A stretch of DNA of 64,000 nucleotides from Luteimonas marina (lineage in GTDB: Bacteria > Pseudomonadota > Gammaproteobacteria > Xanthomonadales > Xanthomonadaceae): positions 496,001 to 560,000 of the forward strand of contig NZ_VOHK01000002.1 in assembly GCF_007859325.1 (NCBI RefSeq). The letters run 5' to 3'. The translations under genes were made by a program, and so were the position numbers. Position 1 is the first letter of the stretch. Every line of letters starts with the position of its first letter. The notes under the pieces are model-generated. The model did no database searches. It saw only the letters and a list, made by a program, of their open reading frames with translations, and was not told the origin of the DNA. Of this stretch, positions 60,819 to 64,000 are shown one piece after another.

Positions 60819-60838
60819 CCCCTTTTGATTCAGGGGGG
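60819..60838. terminator. Hairpin at the 3' end of the arsenic operon
   Basis: CCCCC, TTTTGATTCA and GGGGG form a short stem overlapping the end of the aquaporin gene. It could end the minus-strand operon. The stem is short and lacks a T-tract on the minus strand. Confidence 0.35.
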
Positions 60839-61516
60839 TGATGGATCCGGGGCTTCGGTCGGAGCCATCGTGAAGATCAAGCGGCCGGCCACGCACGCTG
60901 CCGTCGCCGCGACAAGCTGTGCAGCAATGAACCAGGGCACGTCCGTGATCCGGATGCCGGAAAAGCTGTCGGTGAGGGCACGTGCGATGGACACCGCCGG
61001 ATTGGCGAACGACGTCGAGGCCGTGAACCAGTAGGCGGCGGCGATGTAGGCGCCGACCGCCAGTGCGGTCGCCGGCACGCCGTGACGCGATGCACCGAAG
61101 ACGACCAGCACCAGGCCGAAGGTCGCCACGAACTCACTCCAGACCAGCGCGCTACCTTCGCGCGCCTGTTCGGACATCGAGAACAAGGGCAGGTCGAACA
61201 TGGCGTGCGCCGCCGCCACGCCTGCCATCGCGCCGACCACCTGCGCGCCGACGTAGCCGGCTGCTTCGCCCATCCCGAGTGTCCTGCGCAACATCATGGC
61301 GATGGTGACGGCCGGATTGAAATGCGCACCGGACACGTTGGCGAACACCACGATCAGCGCGAACAGGACTGCGCCGGTGGCGATCGCGTTGGCGAGCAGT
61401 GCCAGCGCGACATTTCCGCCCGCCAGACGTTCGGCCATGATCCCGGAGCCGACGACTGCCGCCAGCAGGAACGCAGTTCCCAGCGCTTCGGCGGCCGTGC
61501 GGCGCAGCAGCGGCAC
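60830..61516 (-). CDS. aqpS: MIP-family aquaglyceroporin of the arsenic operon (AqpS-like)
   Basis: This 228-residue channel has six membrane helices and two half-helix signatures, HFNPAVTIAMML and FANPAVSIARAL. It starts at a GTG one base after the arsC stop codon. In Sinorhizobium meliloti, AqpS takes the place of an arsenite efflux pump by letting arsenite made by ArsC leave the cell. The same arrangement is visible here, and no ArsB or ACR3 gene lies in the operon. A general glycerol-facilitator role is less likely in this context. Confidence 0.88.
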   Translation of the reverse strand: MPLLRRTAAEALGTAFLLAAVVGSGIMAERLAGGNVALALLANAIATGAVLFALIVVFANVSGAHFNPAVTIAMMLRRTLGMGEAAGYVGAQVVGAMAGVAAAHAMFDLPLFSMSEQAREGSALVWSEFVATFGLVLVVFGASRHGVPATALAVGAYIAAAYWFTASTSFANPAVSIARALTDSFSGIRITDVPWFIAAQLVAATAACVAGRLIFTMAPTEAPDPSPP

Positions 61517-61517
61517 G

Positions 61518-62012
61518 TCAGGACTCGCCGATCGCGCGGACTTCCCTCTGCAGCGACAGCCGGTCGAGCTTGTCGTGGGGCAGGCTCAGGAACAGGCGCA
61601 GGCGGCGCGCGATGGCCTGCGCCGTCCTGGCGAAGACGGCGCGCTTCGTCTCGTCGCCGCCCTCGGCCCTGGCTGGATCGGGGAATCCCCAGTGCGCGGT
61701 CATCGGCGAACCCGGCCAGAACGGACAGGCCTCGCCGGCCGCGCTGTCGCAGACGGTGATGATGAAATCCATCTTCGGTGCATCCGGCGCGGCGAACACG
61801 TCCCAGCTCTTGCTGGAGAACCCTGCCGTCCCGCAGCCGAGGTTCTGGAGCGTTTCCAGCGCGAACGGATTGACCTGCCCGGTGGGCTGGCTGCCGGCGC
61901 TGTAACCCTTGAAGCGACCACCGGACAGCTGGTTCACCAGGCCTTCGGCCAGGATGCTGCGGGCGCTGTTGCCGGTGCACAGGAACAGGATGTTGTAGGG
62001 AGGGCTGGCCAT
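61518..62012 (-). CDS. arsC: Arsenate reductase, low-molecular-weight tyrosine-phosphatase type
   Basis: This 164-residue enzyme reduces arsenate to arsenite. The P-loop FLCTGNSARSILAEG carries the nucleophilic cysteine of the CX5R-type phosphatase fold. Further on are FSSKSWDVFAAPDAPKMDF and TVCDSAAGEACPFWPGSP, with the two resolving cysteines typical of the thioredoxin-linked class. The start overlaps the arsI stop by one base (TGATG). The product feeds arsenite to the downstream AqpS channel. Confidence 0.93.
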   Translation of the reverse strand: MASPPYNILFLCTGNSARSILAEGLVNQLSGGRFKGYSAGSQPTGQVNPFALETLQNLGCGTAGFSSKSWDVFAAPDAPKMDFIITVCDSAAGEACPFWPGSPMTAHWGFPDPARAEGGDETKRAVFARTAQAIARRLRLFLSLPHDKLDRLSLQREVRAIGES

Positions 62013-62491
62013 CAGCAGCAGCCCGACGCGGCGCTGCCGCAGGAGGCAGCCTTTGCGTTCCCGGTCGGACGAGCGGGTGCGCAGCACGCTTCATCGGAGA
62101 CGTCACCGCTGCGGCCGCGGCCATGGACGGGAATATCGCCCATGGTGTGGAAGGCTTCCCAGACCACGCCCTGTGGATCTTCCAGCCAGTGCTTGTCCGA
62201 ACGCGCGTAGCAGCAGTTCGCGCCGGCCTCGGGTTCGCTGGACAGTCCGGCGATGCGGGCACGTTCCTCGATCTCGGACAATTCATCCGCACTCTCGACC
62301 TGGATGCCGAGATGGTTGACGCCAACGGCATCGGCGCGCGTCGAGATGGCGAAGTTCACGCGCGGGTCTTCGAGCATCCACTTGGCGTAGTCGTCCTTCT
62401 CGACGCTCGGCGGCGCGGCGAACAGGCCGGAGTAGAACCGGATGCTCTCCGGCAGGTTCCTGACCGAGACGTGGACGTGCAGGCGTTTCAT
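62012..62491 (-). CDS. arsI: ArsI/CadI-type VOC-family protein (putative C-As lyase)
   Basis: This 159-residue protein belongs to the vicinal-oxygen-chelate superfamily. Metal-binding candidates are in KRLHVHVSV, VGVNHLGIQVE and VVWEAFHTMGD. A vicinal cysteine pair is in GANCCYARSD, the feature that binds trivalent organoarsenicals in ArsI. The C-terminal tail is cysteine-rich (ACCAPARP, SGCC). In ArsI, Fe(II) and the cysteine pair let it demethylate MAs(III); the CadI name is for the same group. GAGGAG seven nt before the ATG supports the start. Confidence 0.85.
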   Translation of the reverse strand: MKRLHVHVSVRNLPESIRFYSGLFAAPPSVEKDDYAKWMLEDPRVNFAISTRADAVGVNHLGIQVESADELSEIEERARIAGLSSEPEAGANCCYARSDKHWLEDPQGVVWEAFHTMGDIPVHGRGRSGDVSDEACCAPARPTGNAKAASCGSAASGCC

Positions 62492-62507
62492 GGCAGGGCT
62501 CCTCGGG

Positions 62508-62828
62508 CTACTTGGCGCATGCGGTGGCGGAGGCTTCGCACGGCGTACCGGCGCAGCAGTTCTCGGTCAGGAAGGACAGCAGCTTGTCCATCGCCGGGTA
62601 GTTGGCCGAATAGATGACGAAGCGACCGTCCTGCCGCGAGAGGGTCAGGCCCGCGTTGGTGAGTTCCTTCAAATGGAAGGAAAGCGTCGCGGGACTGATG
62701 TCAAGCCGGTCGGCGATCCGGCCGGCGGGCAGCCCGTCCGGTCCCTGCTGCACCAGCAGGCGGAACACGGCCAGACGGGTTTCCTGGGAAAGGGCACCCA
62801 GCAGCGCCACGGCATCGGCGTTTTTCAT
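62508..62828 (-). CDS. arsR: ArsR-family arsenic-sensing repressor
   Basis: This 106-residue winged-helix repressor has LSQETRLAVFRLLVQQGPDG and the recognition region ISPATLSFHLKELTNAG. The metal site is C-terminal: ENCCAGTPCEAS gives a CC-x4-C set (C91, C92, C97), close to the CC-x5-C type of Acidithiobacillus ArsR. It should release DNA on binding As(III) or Sb(III). Its ATG lies inside the operator and exactly at the predicted transcription start, so the mRNA is predicted to be leaderless. It is first in the operon arsR-arsI-arsC-aqpS. Confidence 0.93.
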   Translation of the reverse strand: MKNADAVALLGALSQETRLAVFRLLVQQGPDGLPAGRIADRLDISPATLSFHLKELTNAGLTLSRQDGRFVIYSANYPAMDKLLSFLTENCCAGTPCEASATACAK

Positions 62829-62863
62829 ATTTCGATATTATTGGAAATATCTAATTGATGCAA
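62827..62863 (-). promoter_or_regulatory. ars promoter and ArsR operator
   Basis: The operator is an exact inverted repeat ATATTTC (62827-62833), 10 nt, GAAATAT (62844-62850). On the minus strand, -35 TTGCAT (62858-62863) and -10 TAATAT (62835-62840) are spaced by 17 nt and put the start at the A of the arsR ATG (62828). Operator and -10 overlap, as expected for repression by occlusion. Confidence 0.75.
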
Positions 62864-63260
62864 CGGGCCTCGCCAGCCCCGGTCGCAGTCGTTCTGTCTT
62901 CCGGGGGCGGGAAAGGACGGCTGGCGCCGCCGCCATCCGCTCCTTGCGACCCGGACGCTGCTTCCGACGGGCCGGTTCCCCGGCCTGTTTCCGTTGGAAA
63001 GTCCGGCCTTGGCGAGGCCGGAGCGGCCGGACCGGTGGTCGAACGCGATACCAGCGGGAGGGCCGGAGGCGTCCATGCGCTCGGCAGCCAGCCCGCAGGT
63101 CTACGGAAATGGTTATAAAATATTGTTTTTATTGAAATTTCAGGTTCATGTTTTCGCGCTGGCTTGGTTTCTGGCTTTGCCGACACGATGAAGTGCTCTG
63201 GACGCCGCTGCCGACCGTTCCCCGTTCCATCAGCGCAACGCTGGGGAACTTTCCCGTTCC
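62864..63260. other. Intergenic region between arsR and rpoH
   Basis: No gene is supported. The right part (about 63105-63165) is a markedly AT-rich island (ATAAAATATTGTTTTTATTG) in GC-rich surroundings and probably contains rpoH promoter sequence or a binding site. Confidence 0.45.
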
Positions 63261-63287
63261 TTAGCAGTCACACATGCCGACTGCTAA
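63261..63287 (+). promoter_or_regulatory. CIRCE-like perfect palindrome upstream of rpoH
   Basis: TTAGCAGTC (63261-63269), nine bases, then GACTGCTAA (63279-63287) is an exact inverted repeat. It differs from the CIRCE consensus (TTAGCACTC-N9-GAGTGCTAA) by one compensated base in each arm. It ends 10 nt before the rpoH start, where bound protein could block transcription or initiation. Confidence 0.65.
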
Positions 63288-63297
63288 ACTCGTGAGC

Positions 63298-64000
<703 letters not shown>

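Noticed and set aside
62851..63186. Small open frames on both strands between arsR and rpoH.
   Set aside because: No ribosome-binding site, no recognisable family, and they cross the AT-rich control region of rpoH.

Overview
The window is about 70% G+C and reads as chromosome of a gammaproteobacterium of the Xanthomonadaceae/Lysobacteraceae (Lysobacter- or Luteimonas-like). The evidence is the gene orders (algZ-algR-hemC, zapA-ssrS-ygfA, ygfB-pepP, thrABC), the protein types, and a dense population of palindromic intergenic repeats of the kind common in xanthomonads. No IS element, prophage, CRISPR array, rRNA or tRNA was recognised. Nearly every intergenic gap holds one of at least four families of inverted repeat.

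Layout. 1-3060: an Lrp/AsnC regulator, then groES-groEL with a degenerate CIRCE-like operator and a clear terminator. 3081-10676, minus strand: an ECF-type sigma factor translationally coupled to a transmembrane Ser/Thr kinase, followed by three genes for exported proteins (two of them predicted lipoproteins). Each of the three is preceded, 60-70 nt before its start codon, by a nearly identical 32-bp promoter-like element. This is the most interesting system here. 10796-13248: an AsmA-like envelope protein and a GIY-YIG protein. 13316-20935, minus strand: an MdtABC/MuxABC-type tripartite RND efflux operon. 21528-24459: a divergent stand-alone MurG-like glycosyltransferase and a PYROXD2-like FAD oxidoreductase. 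24747-31395: glnE, an esterase, the algZ/algR two-component pair and hemC.

31572-39699: two DUF481-type beta-barrel proteins, two poorly known membrane proteins, a DASS transporter with RCK_C domains, a WYL regulator, a patatin phospholipase and a small membrane protein. 39903-45029, minus strand: rpiA, an EVE-domain protein, 5-formyl-THF cyclo-ligase, 6S RNA, zapA, a ZapB-like coiled-coil protein and a PAS-GGDEF-EAL protein. 45207-47071: ygfB-pepP. 47184-52351, minus strand: thrABC with a Thr/Ile-rich leader peptide. 52714-57678: a three-gene 2-oxoacid:ferredoxin oxidoreductase operon with an NAD(P)H/FAD/Fe-S subunit. 57717-59832: a TPP riboswitch and thiC. 60091-60684: a DUF4136 lipoprotein. 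60830-62828, minus strand: an arsenic operon arsR-arsI-arsC-aqpS with a promoter/operator that predicts a leaderless mRNA. 63298-end: rpoH (cut by the window edge) preceded by a perfect CIRCE-like palindrome.

Two themes link the genes. One is stress control: CIRCE-type elements sit at both groES and rpoH, a sigma-factor/kinase pair probably drives envelope proteins, and 6S RNA is present. The other is cis-regulation by RNA: a thr attenuator candidate and a TPP riboswitch. All functional calls are by family recognition from sequence. No database search was run.
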